NCBI RefSeq assembly: GCF_028877475.1
Contig: NZ_CP113527.1
Coordinates: 1,543,501 to 1,607,500 of the forward strand
Direction: 5' to 3'
DNA: 64,000 bases
From: Lysinibacillus irui
GTDB taxonomy: Bacteria; Bacillota; Bacilli; Bacillales_A; Planococcaceae
The position numbers were made by a program, and so were the translations under genes. The notes beneath the pieces are model-generated. The model did not search any database. It had not been told where the DNA came from and saw only the letters and a list, made by a program, of their open reading frames with translations. This document shows positions 1-7,151 of the stretch, piece after piece. Positions within the stretch are counted from its first letter, which is position 1, and every line of letters starts with the position of its first letter.

Positions 1-621
1 TTGGCGATGCAAACCATTCCAAGAGTCAACAGTGAATTAGCAGAGCAGCTAGATTTAAAGCCATATCACAATAGCATTGGGCTTGTCACATTGACCATTG
101 ATGATGTTGGATATGTTGCTATTGATGAAGCAACGAAAAAGGCAGATGTTGACGTTATCTATGCGAAAAGCTTCTATGCGGGAGCAGCTCATGCATCGGG
201 CCCATTATCAGGTGAAATGATTGGCATCATTGCAGGAAGCTCGCCTGATGAAATTCGTAGCGGACTTGATGCCATTCAACAAAAAATTGAGTTTGATACG
301 TACTTCGAGGCGATTAATAACAATGAAAATCATGCTTTGTTTGCCCATACAGTGGCAAGCTGTGGAACGTATCTCGCCGAGCTGGCAAATGTAAACGTCG
401 GCACACCACTTGCCTATTTAATCGCACCGCCACTAGAGGCAGTAGTTGGATTAGATGCAGCATTAAAGACGGCAGATGTAGAGTTAAAGGTTTTCTTTGG
501 CCCTCCGTCTGAAACCAATTTTGGTGGCGGCCTATTAAGTGGTAGTCAATCATCTTGCGAGGCTGCGGCAAATGCTTTCAGAGAAGCTATTGAAAATATA
601 GCTAGAAATCCAGTGATCTAG
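1..621 (+). CDS. eutL: EutL-type microcompartment shell protein (5' end probably outside the window)
   Basis: Trimeric tandem-BMC (BMC-T) shell protein of the ethanolamine microcompartment, forming the large gated pore of the facets. The read-through runs 206 residues and matches the EutL family along its length, with segments such as YIAxDEATK-like VAIDEATKKAD, YAKSFYAGAAHASGP, LAYLIAPPLEA and PPSETNFGGG. The usual family length is near 217 residues, and the first visible codon (TTG) aligns about a dozen residues inside known EutL proteins. The true start is therefore probably just upstream of position 1. It is followed after 15 bp by eutE with a strong ribosome site, so it belongs to the same operon. 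The family assignment is secure; only the start is uncertain. Confidence 0.93.
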   Translation: MAMQTIPRVNSELAEQLDLKPYHNSIGLVTLTIDDVGYVAIDEATKKADVDVIYAKSFYAGAAHASGPLSGEMIGIIAGSSPDEIRSGLDAIQQKIEFDTYFEAINNNENHALFAHTVASCGTYLAELANVNVGTPLAYLIAPPLEAVVGLDAALKTADVELKVFFGPPSETNFGGGLLSGSQSSCEAAANAFREAIENIARNPVI

Positions 622-636
622 AAAGGAGGCGGCTTT

Positions 637-2127
637 ATGGCCACATTAGACAAAGATTTATTAGCAATTCAAGAAATGAGAGATGCCGTTAAACAGGCTA
701 ATACAGCACAGGCTGCCTACATGCAATTTTCACAGCAGCAAGTAGACAACATAGTGAAGGCTGTTGCGGATGCTGCCTTTAAGGAAGCAGACCGTTTAGC
801 AAAAATGGCTGTGCAAGAAACAGGGATGGGTATCCCTAATCATAAAAAAATGAAAAATGAAGTGGCTTCACGAGATGTCTATGAAGATATTAAAGACTTA
901 AAAACGGTTGGTATTGTAGGCTATGATCGGATGAAGAAAGTGGCAGAGATTGCGAGTCCTTTTGGGGTCATCGCAGGTATAGTGCCAACGACGAATCCAA
1001 CATCTACAGCCATTTTTAAAACACTTATTTCTTTAAAAACAAGAAATGCATTAGTGCTAAGTCCACACCCATATGCGGTGAAATGTACAAAAGAGGCGTT
1101 AGATGTTTGTCGAGTAGCGGCGGAACAAGCTGGTGCACCTGAAGGGCTACTGCAATGCTTAACGATGTCTTCTATGGAAGCTACGCAACAGCTCATGAAG
1201 CATCCTGATATTCATTTAATTTTAGCAACAGGCGGCGGTGCTTTAGTGAAGGCAGCCTATAGCTCTGGAAAGCCAGCTTATGGTGTAGGGCCGGGGAATG
1301 TCCCAGCTTATATCGAAAAATCAGCTAATATCCAAAAGTCTGTCCGTCAACTGGTTCACAGTAAGTCGTTCGATAATGGCACCATCTGTGCAACAGAACA
1401 AGCCATCATTGTAGATAAGGCGATTGCTGAACAGGTACAGACGGAATTAAAGAAAAACGGTGCCTATCTATTAAATGCTGAAGAAAAAGCAAAAATGGAG
1501 AAATTAATTTCACCTGTTCCTGGAAAGGTAAATCCACAAATTGTCGGGAAATCAGCTACTTGCTTAGCAGATTCTGTTGGCATCACAGTCCCAGAAGATA
1601 CAAAAGTTCTTGTTGGGTTAGAAACGATGATTGGTAAAAATATACCGTTTTCGCTTGAAAAACTTTCACCAATCTTTGCCCTCTATATAGTAGAAAACAG
1701 TACAGAAGCAAAGCAAGTCATGATTGACCTATTAAATATTGGTGGTCGTGGACATACATGCTCGATTCACACTGAAAATGCAGCATTAGCTGAGCAATTC
1801 TCTGTTGAATTACCTGTCTCACGTATTGTAGTCAATACATTATCATCTATCGGTGCAGTAGGTGGAACAACAGGATTAGCACCATCCTTTACATTAGGCT
1901 GTGGTACATTTGGCGGTAATATTACGTCGGATAACATTACAGCAAGACACCTATTAAATATTAAACGTATGGCTTATGGCATTAAAGATGTCGAAGTACC
2001 AAAACCAGAATTTGAAATACAATCCGTTGTTGAGTCGGTTGTCTCACAGGAGCCTGCTCTTGACACGACGATGGTTCAACAAATTGTCGATCAAGTATTA
2101 AAACAAATCACATTACAAAATAAATAA
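637..2127 (+). CDS. eutE: CoA-acylating acetaldehyde dehydrogenase EutE
   Basis: Converts acetaldehyde, CoA and NAD+ to acetyl-CoA inside the Eut microcompartment. The 496-residue protein has the aldehyde dehydrogenase fold. The catalytic cysteine is seen as Cys251 in NGTICATEQA, after a GVGPGNVPAYI nucleotide-binding segment. The C-terminus, after a linker near residues 460-478, ends in an amphipathic helix (TTMVQQIVDQVLKQI) of the kind that targets cargo into the shell. Many EutE/PduP enzymes carry such a helix at the N-terminus instead. The start is fixed by GAAAGGAGG about 8 bp upstream. It lies between shell genes eutL and eutM, with gaps of 15 and 20 bp, so co-transcription is very likely. 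Confidence 0.95.
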   Translation: MATLDKDLLAIQEMRDAVKQANTAQAAYMQFSQQQVDNIVKAVADAAFKEADRLAKMAVQETGMGIPNHKKMKNEVASRDVYEDIKDLKTVGIVGYDRMKKVAEIASPFGVIAGIVPTTNPTSTAIFKTLISLKTRNALVLSPHPYAVKCTKEALDVCRVAAEQAGAPEGLLQCLTMSSMEATQQLMKHPDIHLILATGGGALVKAAYSSGKPAYGVGPGNVPAYIEKSANIQKSVRQLVHSKSFDNGTICATEQAIIVDKAIAEQVQTELKKNGAYLLNAEEKAKMEKLISPVPGKVNPQIVGKSATCLADSVGITVPEDTKVLVGLETMIGKNIPFSLEKLSPIFALYIVENSTEAKQVMIDLLNIGGRGHTCSIHTENAALAEQFSVELPVSRIVVNTLSSIGAVGGTTGLAPSFTLGCGTFGGNITSDNITARHLLNIKRMAYGIKDVEVPKPEFEIQSVVESVVSQEPALDTTMVQQIVDQVLKQITLQNK

Positions 2128-2147
2128 ATTATTTGGAGGAATGACAA

Positions 2148-2426
2148 ATGAGTACAGCATTAGGAATGGTAGAAACAAAAGGTTTAGTAGGAGCAATTGA
2201 AGCAGCAGACGCAATGGTAAAGGCAGCAAGCGTTAATTTAGTAGGAAAAGTACATGTAGGTGGCGGTATCGTAACAGTGCTTGTACGTGGCGATGTAGGT
2301 GCAGTAAAAGCAGCAACAGATGCAGGTGCAGCAGCAGCTCAACGTGTAGGAGAACTTCTATCAGTACATGTAATCCCACGTCCACATCACGAATTAGAAA
2401 TGATTTTACCAAAAGCAGAAGCATAA
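2148..2426 (+). CDS. eutM: EutM-type hexameric microcompartment shell protein
   Basis: Canonical single-domain BMC-H protein of 92 residues that forms the hexagonal tiles of the shell. It starts [20 protein letters not shown] and contains the pore-lining loop [10 protein letters not shown] and the [13 protein letters not shown] helix, ending in [26 protein letters not shown] precedes the ATG. It follows eutE by 20 bp. The following 178 bp before the next gene is not empty (see the relic at 2443-2529). A second, longer paralogue is encoded at 4394-4762, so the shell has at least two hexamer types. High confidence. Confidence 0.95.
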   Translation: MSTALGMVETKGLVGAIEAADAMVKAASVNLVGKVHVGGGIVTVLVRGDVGAVKAATDAGAAAAQRVGELLSVHVIPRPHHELEMILPKAEA

Positions 2427-2442
2427 TTTTAGCTTTATTTAG

Positions 2443-2529
2443 GACAAGACGCCCATCTCAATTGTTGGTGAATTAAACTGTGGATACAACACCACCACAA
2501 TTACGCTAGGGCATAAAGGATTTGGATGA
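2443..2529 (+). pseudogene. Possible gene relic between eutM and pduL
   Basis: A 28-codon open stretch without a start codon begins right after an in-frame TAG and reads DKTPISIVGELNCGYNTTTI, then a run ending in LGHKGFG before TGA. The composition looks protein-like rather than random and the position is inside an otherwise compact operon. I do not recognise the family. It may be the 3' remnant of a deleted eut gene. Downstream, GATGAGAG (from 2525) and CTCTCATC (ending 2560) can pair, so an RNA structure in the same gap is the alternative reading. Confidence 0.35.
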
Positions 2530-2604
2530 GAGTTAATCCTACCAGAGGACAGCTCTCATCTTGTCTAATAGGTAAACAATTAATGAGATAAAGAGGTGGC
2601 TAAC

Positions 2605-3195
2605 GTGACAACAGCTACAAAAACATTTCCAGTGGCCATTTCGGCTCGTCATATTCATCTTAGTGAAGAGGATTTGCAAGCACTTTTTGGTCCAAATGCA
2701 ACGCTGACAAAGGATTTTGACTTATCACAGCCTGGGCAATTTGCTGCCAAGGAGCGTGTCTCTATCGAGGGTCCAAAAGGCATTATCCATAATGTTCGTG
2801 TACTTGGACCAGTGAGACCAGCAACACAGGTGGAAGTCAGCCGAACAGATGCCATGAAGCTTGGTGTGAAACCTCCGTTAAGACAGTCGGGTGATATTGA
2901 CCATTCTGCAGGCATTAAAATCCTTCACCAAAATAAAGAATTGCATATCGAGCAGGGTGTTATCATTGCACAGGCACATATTCATATGACAGAAGAAGAT
3001 GCCAAAGCATTGGAAGTGCATAATAACGAATTGGTTTCTGTGGAAGTTGAAAGTGATCGACCTGTTACTTTCCGTGGCGTAGTCGTCCGTGTTTCCAATG
3101 ACTTTAGTCTGGAAATGCATATCGATACGGATGAAGCCAATGCAGGTTTTATTGAACAGCAAGCACAGGGTAAATTAGTAAAAATCTCATCGTAA
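2605..3195 (+). CDS. pduL: PduL-family phosphate acyltransferase (short form)
   Basis: Phosphotransacylase that interconverts acetyl-CoA and acetyl phosphate, recycling CoA within the microcompartment; it fills the EutD role. It is a PduL-type fold, unrelated to Pta. Two beta-barrel repeats are visible. The first has SARHIHLSEEDLQALFG, with zinc-ligand histidines, and QFAAKERVSIEGPKG. Later come EVSRTDAMKLG, the second histidine block AQAHIHMTEEDA, and LEMHIDTDEANA. The start is set at GTG 2605 because AGAGGTG lies 6 bp upstream; an in-frame GTG at 2596 is itself part of that ribosome site. At about 196 residues it lacks an obvious targeting helix, unlike its neighbour at 3208. The gap to that gene is 12 bp. 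Confidence 0.92.
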   Translation: MTTATKTFPVAISARHIHLSEEDLQALFGPNATLTKDFDLSQPGQFAAKERVSIEGPKGIIHNVRVLGPVRPATQVEVSRTDAMKLGVKPPLRQSGDIDHSAGIKILHQNKELHIEQGVIIAQAHIHMTEEDAKALEVHNNELVSVEVESDRPVTFRGVVVRVSNDFSLEMHIDTDEANAGFIEQQAQGKLVKISS

Positions 3196-3207
3196 GGAGG
3201 AGGCAAG

Positions 3208-4080
3208 ATGCAAGAAAATCTGGTTCAAAAAATTGTGGAAGAAGTTCTGCAGCAAGTCTTAAAAAATCAATCTTCCCCTCCACATGACGGTAAAATTCCT
3301 ATTGGTGTATCTGCCCGCCATGTCCATCTTGCACAAGCAGAGGTGGAGCAGCTTTTCGGTGAGAATTATCAGCTTACACCGAAGTTTGAGCTTTCACAGC
3401 CAGGGCAATTTGCTGCAGAGGAAACCGTAGTAATTGCTGGTCCAAAAGGATCAATTGAGAGAGTACGTATTCTTGGCCCAGCTCGATCGTTGTCTCAAGT
3501 GGAAGTAAGCTGGACAGATGCTATGAAATTAGGGTTGAAACCTCCATTAAGAATTTCCGGTGATATTCAAGGTTCTAGTCCTGTTACATTAATCGGTCCA
3601 AAGGGGAGTGTCGTGTTAAATGAAGGACTTATTATTGCACAGGCACATATTCATATGTCCCCTGCGGATAGTGCGAGATTTAATGTAGTAGATGGACAGT
3701 CTGTTCAAATCAAGGTAGAAGGAATTCGCCCGATTATTTTATCGAATGTGGTCATCCGTGTATCAGAGCGTTATCGATTAGAAATGCATATCGATACAGA
3801 TGAAGCCAATGCAGGATTAATTCAGCAGGGAACACTTGCTGAAATTGTACATCACCAAGGAAGTGAACCATCTTCTATACCAGTGAAAGTGCAGTCGCCA
3901 GTCGTAGAGAAAGTAGAGAAACCATCCGTCTATCATTATGATAAAAAGCTACTTTCACAAATAGAAGTGCTAGAAATAGAAGCACAAGAAATTGTAGTAC
4001 CAAAGAAAACGATTGTGACAGCATTGGCTTATGATAAGCTACGAGAGCTAAATAAAACATTAACGGTCCGAGCTGAGTAG
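3208..4080 (+). CDS. PduL-family phosphate acyltransferase with N-terminal targeting helix and C-terminal extension
   Basis: Second PduL paralogue in the operon, 290 residues against about 200-215 for the usual family. Residues 1-20 (MQENLVQKIVEEVLQQVLKN) form an amphipathic helix closely resembling the C-terminal helix of EutE, so it is probably an encapsulation peptide. The core (about 30-210) repeats the PduL signatures SARHVHLAQAEVEQLFG, EVSWTDAMKLG and AQAHIHMSPAD. The last 75 or so residues are extra: a proline/valine linker, then KKLLSQIEVLEIEAQEIVVP and KKTIVTALAYDKLREL. This resembles the short IVTPLARD-like segment seen in several BMC-associated proteins (EutT/EutQ-type, PduO). The fusion assignment is inference. 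AAGGAGGAGGCAAG fixes the start. Confidence 0.88.
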   Translation: MQENLVQKIVEEVLQQVLKNQSSPPHDGKIPIGVSARHVHLAQAEVEQLFGENYQLTPKFELSQPGQFAAEETVVIAGPKGSIERVRILGPARSLSQVEVSWTDAMKLGLKPPLRISGDIQGSSPVTLIGPKGSVVLNEGLIIAQAHIHMSPADSARFNVVDGQSVQIKVEGIRPIILSNVVIRVSERYRLEMHIDTDEANAGLIQQGTLAEIVHHQGSEPSSIPVKVQSPVVEKVEKPSVYHYDKKLLSQIEVLEIEAQEIVVPKKTIVTALAYDKLRELNKTLTVRAE

Positions 4081-4116
4081 TAAGACAATTTGTGTCGCAT
4101 AAAGAGGGTGAAGTTC

Positions 4117-4401
4117 ATGCAAATGGGTAGAGTAATAGGCAGTGTATGGGCAACACGTAAGGAGGAAGGGCTGAATGGATTAAAGCTATTAATCATTCAA
4201 CCCATTGACTCCAATCAACAGCCGATTCGCACAGAAATTGTTGCAGCTGATCGTATAGGTGCGGGGATTGGTGATGATGTACTCATTACAAGCGGTGGGT
4301 CATCACGCTATATTATGAAAGAAAATCCATTACCAATCGATGCAGTTGTTATAGGTATTATTGATTCTACTGAAGTGATGAGAGGTGAAGACAATGAGTA
4401 G
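4117..4401 (+). CDS. eutN: EutN/CcmL-type pentameric vertex protein
   Basis: BMC-P protein that caps the twelve vertices of the microcompartment shell. The 94-residue product starts MQMGRVIGSVWATRKEEGL and continues with GLKLLIIQPID, AADRIGAGIGDDVLITSGGS and a C-terminal VIGIIDS strand, all typical of the family. ATG 4117 is chosen because AAAGAGGGTG sits 7 bp upstream; a reading frame extending to TTG 4090 has no ribosome site and adds residues absent from the family. The gene overlaps the next shell gene by 8 bp, indicating translational coupling. Confidence 0.93.
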   Translation: MQMGRVIGSVWATRKEEGLNGLKLLIIQPIDSNQQPIRTEIVAADRIGAGIGDDVLITSGGSSRYIMKENPLPIDAVVIGIIDSTEVMRGEDNE

Positions 4402-4762
4402 CGCAATTGGAATGATTGAAACAAAAGGCTTAGTTGGTTCGTATGAAGCAGCGGATGCCATGATTAAGGCGTCAGACGTCACAATCGTTAAACAGGAATT
4501 CGTTGATGGTGGAATTGTGACGGTCGTCGTGAAGGGTGACGTAGGTTCAGTACAAGCAGCGGTAGAAGCTGGAAAGGCTGCTGCCATGCGTGTTGGTGAA
4601 CTATTAGGCGCTCATGTCATTCCGAGACCTGATGAAGATGTATTCCAAATGATTAAAGGCCCAGAGGCACCAAAGAAAAAGCCTGCCTCTACACCAGCAT
4701 CAGCACGTGCTAAAAAAACAACCGAAGCAACACCGACGACAGATAATCGAGGTGAAGAATAA
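4394..4762 (+). CDS. Second BMC-H shell protein with low-complexity C-terminal tail
   Basis: Hexameric BMC-H shell protein, 122 residues. Residues 1-90 are a standard domain ([47 protein letters not shown]). Residues beyond about 95 form a Lys/Ala/Thr/Pro-rich tail ([20 protein letters not shown]) not found in minimal EutM. Such tails usually protrude from the facet and may bind cargo or other shell parts; that role is inference. The start is ATG 4394, with AGAGGTG 6 bp upstream inside the eutN end (8-bp overlap). The stop codon overlaps the next start by 1 bp (TAATG), so translation is coupled to the dehydrogenase. Confidence 0.92.
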   Translation: MSSAIGMIETKGLVGSYEAADAMIKASDVTIVKQEFVDGGIVTVVVKGDVGSVQAAVEAGKAAAMRVGELLGAHVIPRPDEDVFQMIKGPEAPKKKPASTPASARAKKTTEATPTTDNRGEE

Positions 4763-5709
4763 TGGCCTTTCGTAAAAATAAAATCGCTGTTATTGGAGCT
4801 GGTCACACTGGTTCTACATTGAGTTTATTTTTAGCACAAAAAGAATTAGGTGATGTGGTGCTTGTCGATATTCCAGAGGCTGAGAACCCGACAAAAGGGA
4901 AGGCATTGGATTTACTACAGACAGGCCCAATTGAAAAGTTTAATGTTTCCATTAAAGGGACGAGTGATTACGAAGATATAGCTGGTGCCGATATTGTCGT
5001 TATTACAGCTGGTATCCCTCGTAAGCCAGGCATGAGTCGTGATGATTTAGTTACTACAAATGCCAAAATTATTCAACAGGTTTCAAGACAAATTAAACAC
5101 TATGCTCCAAATAGTATCGTCCTTGTGTTGAGTAATCCAGTTGATGCTATGACCTATGTGTGTCATAAGGAAACAGGCTTTGCTAAAAATCGGATTATCG
5201 GTCAGTCTGGTGTGTTAGATACAGCTCGCTTCAATACTTTTGTAGCCCAGGAGCTACAAATTGCACCAGAAGATGTCTCTGGCTTCGTGCTAGGGGGACA
5301 TGGTGATGAAATGGTGCCATTAATCCGTTATTCCTATGCTGGAGGTATTCCATTAGAAAAGCTAATTCCCCAGGAACGACTTCAGCAAATCGTCGAGCGT
5401 ACACGTAAAGGTGGCGGTGAAATTGTCGGTTTACTAGGAAACGGAAGTGCCTATTATGCCCCAGCTGCGGCATGTGCACAGATGGTTGAAATCATTATCA
5501 AAGATCAACGAAAAATCATCCCTTCTATAGCCCTATTAGAAGGTGAATATGGATACCACAATCTGTTTTTAGGGGTACCAACTATTTTAGGTGGCAATGG
5601 GATTGAATCTGTGATTGAATTGCACCTAACCAATGAAGAACAAGCAGCCCTCCAGCATTCAGCAGAGGCTGTTAAACAAGTGATTGCCATTTGCCAAAAC
5701 ATTGAATAG
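4762..5709 (+). CDS. mdh: Malate dehydrogenase encoded in the Eut operon
   Basis: NAD-dependent malate dehydrogenase of the lactate/malate family, 315 residues. It has the Rossmann motif GAGHTG at 12-17. The substrate loop [14 protein letters not shown] has the Arg87/Arg93 pair typical of malate rather than lactate enzymes. The proton relay is Asp153 and His180 (GGHGDEM), with Arg156 as substrate-binding residue. It is the last gene of the operon, overlapping the shell gene by 1 bp and followed by a terminator at 5876-5910. No targeting helix is evident. Its place in a microcompartment operon is unusual. Reoxidising the NADH made by EutE with oxaloacetate would make sense, but it could also be a general TCA enzyme captured by the operon. 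Confidence 0.9.
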   Translation: MAFRKNKIAVIGAGHTGSTLSLFLAQKELGDVVLVDIPEAENPTKGKALDLLQTGPIEKFNVSIKGTSDYEDIAGADIVVITAGIPRKPGMSRDDLVTTNAKIIQQVSRQIKHYAPNSIVLVLSNPVDAMTYVCHKETGFAKNRIIGQSGVLDTARFNTFVAQELQIAPEDVSGFVLGGHGDEMVPLIRYSYAGGIPLEKLIPQERLQQIVERTRKGGGEIVGLLGNGSAYYAPAAACAQMVEIIIKDQRKIIPSIALLEGEYGYHNLFLGVPTILGGNGIESVIELHLTNEEQAALQHSAEAVKQVIAICQNIE

Positions 5710-5875
5710 TGAAAACACAATCTATTTTTTAAATTGAAAGATAGGATCCCCAACTTTCTTTCGATCGAAACTTCATAATAGCTCTTAAAAATGTTTGATT
5801 GGAAACCGAACATAACTGAAAGCTAGTTAATATTCCCCTTATTAAATATAACACTCTCATTTTATGGGAGATCTG

Positions 5876-5910
5876 ACTGTAGCAAACTTAAATGTTTGCT
5901 ACAGTTTTTT
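5876..5910 (+). terminator. Rho-independent terminator of the Eut operon
   Basis: CTGTAGCAAAC (5877-5887) pairs perfectly with GTTTGCTACAG (5894-5904), with a 6-nt loop, followed by six T. It lies 167 bp after the mdh stop, before the AraC-type gene. The rest of 5710-5870 shows no gene. Confidence 0.9.
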
Positions 5911-5979
5911 GTTATGTTCACAACCTATATCATAAAAACGATTAACACTTCTACTATAATCAAATAAGGAGGGATGTGG

Positions 5980-7062
5980 ATGAACAACATCGTACAGGAG
6001 ATGGTTGAAAGGATTGAAAGTCATCTATTAGAGGGATTCTCATTAGAGCATTTAGGGAAGGATATGGGGTATTCCCCTGATTACTGTTCCTTTAAATTCC
6101 ACCAGATAACTGGAATAACAATCAAAAAATATAGATCACTTCGAAAAATGTATCTTGCTTCTATGGCCTTAAAAGATCCACAAAAGAAAATCATCGACAT
6201 TGCTTTTTATCATGGTTTTTCATCTCAGGAATCCTTTTCTAGAGCTTTTAAAAATACATTTGGTATAAGTCCAAACGATTACAGAAGGTCCCCACAACCT
6301 TTACAAACATTCGTGAAGCTGAATTTACTGGGGGAGAGAGGATGGTTTACGATGGATATTTCACAAAAATTAAAAATTGAGGCGTTACAAGAGAAAATCA
6401 ATGCCCAATATGATCAAAAGTTATTGAATGTATTGAATGGACAAATGATGTATGAAGAGTTTGCTAAACAGCAATTAATGGGGAACTCTGATTACGTACC
6501 TTTTAATGAAGCGATGTGTACAAATCCAACGACTAGTGTGATTTTCAGTGAAGAATTTAATAAAATTCGTGCTACGGGGCATCAGGTGTCATTAGAGGAT
6601 TATGAGCTGATAACAGTGAATCCGTTGAAACCATTGTTGACAAATGACTATCAATGTATTGTTTTATGGTTTGGAGACGATATGTTTTGTCAGCTGAATC
6701 TACTGACAGTTCTTGCTTTCTTAGAACAACAAGGGTATCAAGGCAAGGTCTATTATCATATGGTCAAGGAAATGACCTATGATGTGGAAGAAACGGAGAT
6801 AGTACTAGGCGATTATATGGAGATCTATGAACAGGTGTTGATACAGCATCGTCTTCCAAAGGCTACAGTTTTACCAGTCATGTACCAGGGCGTTCAATTA
6901 TATTTCAACTATTTAAAGGAGGAGAACGAGATTACCACGTACATAAAAAAACATCTCGATATGCCTCAAAATGATCTGATAAAGCAACTATTCTACTTAT
7001 TTCCTCACTATGGATTAGGGGATCGTCAATATAGTAAACTTATCGAGAAAAGTAAAGAATGA
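5980..7062 (+). CDS. AraC-family regulator with N-terminal DNA-binding domain and DUF1835-like C-terminus
   Basis: Transcription regulator of about 360 residues. Residues 1-100 hold both AraC helix-turn-helix units (FSLEHLGKDMGYSPDYCSFK; IIDIAFYHGFSSQESFSRAF; ending GISPNDYRR). The remaining 260 residues are the likely sensor. Within them VLWFGDDMFCQLNLLTVLAF and a late YGLGDRQYSKLI segment resemble DUF1835/DUF3658 proteins, one of which is encoded at 41971. That similarity is by eye. The start is ATG 5980 (AAGGAGGG 6 bp upstream; ATG 5974 abuts that site). Lying just after the Eut operon, it is a plausible activator of it, as the AraC-type EutR is in enterics, but it has its own transcript after the terminator. 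Confidence 0.85.
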   Translation: MNNIVQEMVERIESHLLEGFSLEHLGKDMGYSPDYCSFKFHQITGITIKKYRSLRKMYLASMALKDPQKKIIDIAFYHGFSSQESFSRAFKNTFGISPNDYRRSPQPLQTFVKLNLLGERGWFTMDISQKLKIEALQEKINAQYDQKLLNVLNGQMMYEEFAKQQLMGNSDYVPFNEAMCTNPTTSVIFSEEFNKIRATGHQVSLEDYELITVNPLKPLLTNDYQCIVLWFGDDMFCQLNLLTVLAFLEQQGYQGKVYYHMVKEMTYDVEETEIVLGDYMEIYEQVLIQHRLPKATVLPVMYQGVQLYFNYLKEENEITTYIKKHLDMPQNDLIKQLFYLFPHYGLGDRQYSKLIEKSKE

Positions 7063-7151
7063 ATAGTCAGATTCATTTTACCAAAAGGTCCACAATATAC
7101 AAAATTTTCGAAAATATGATAAACTTATAACGGGAAAAGGAGGATAAAAGC

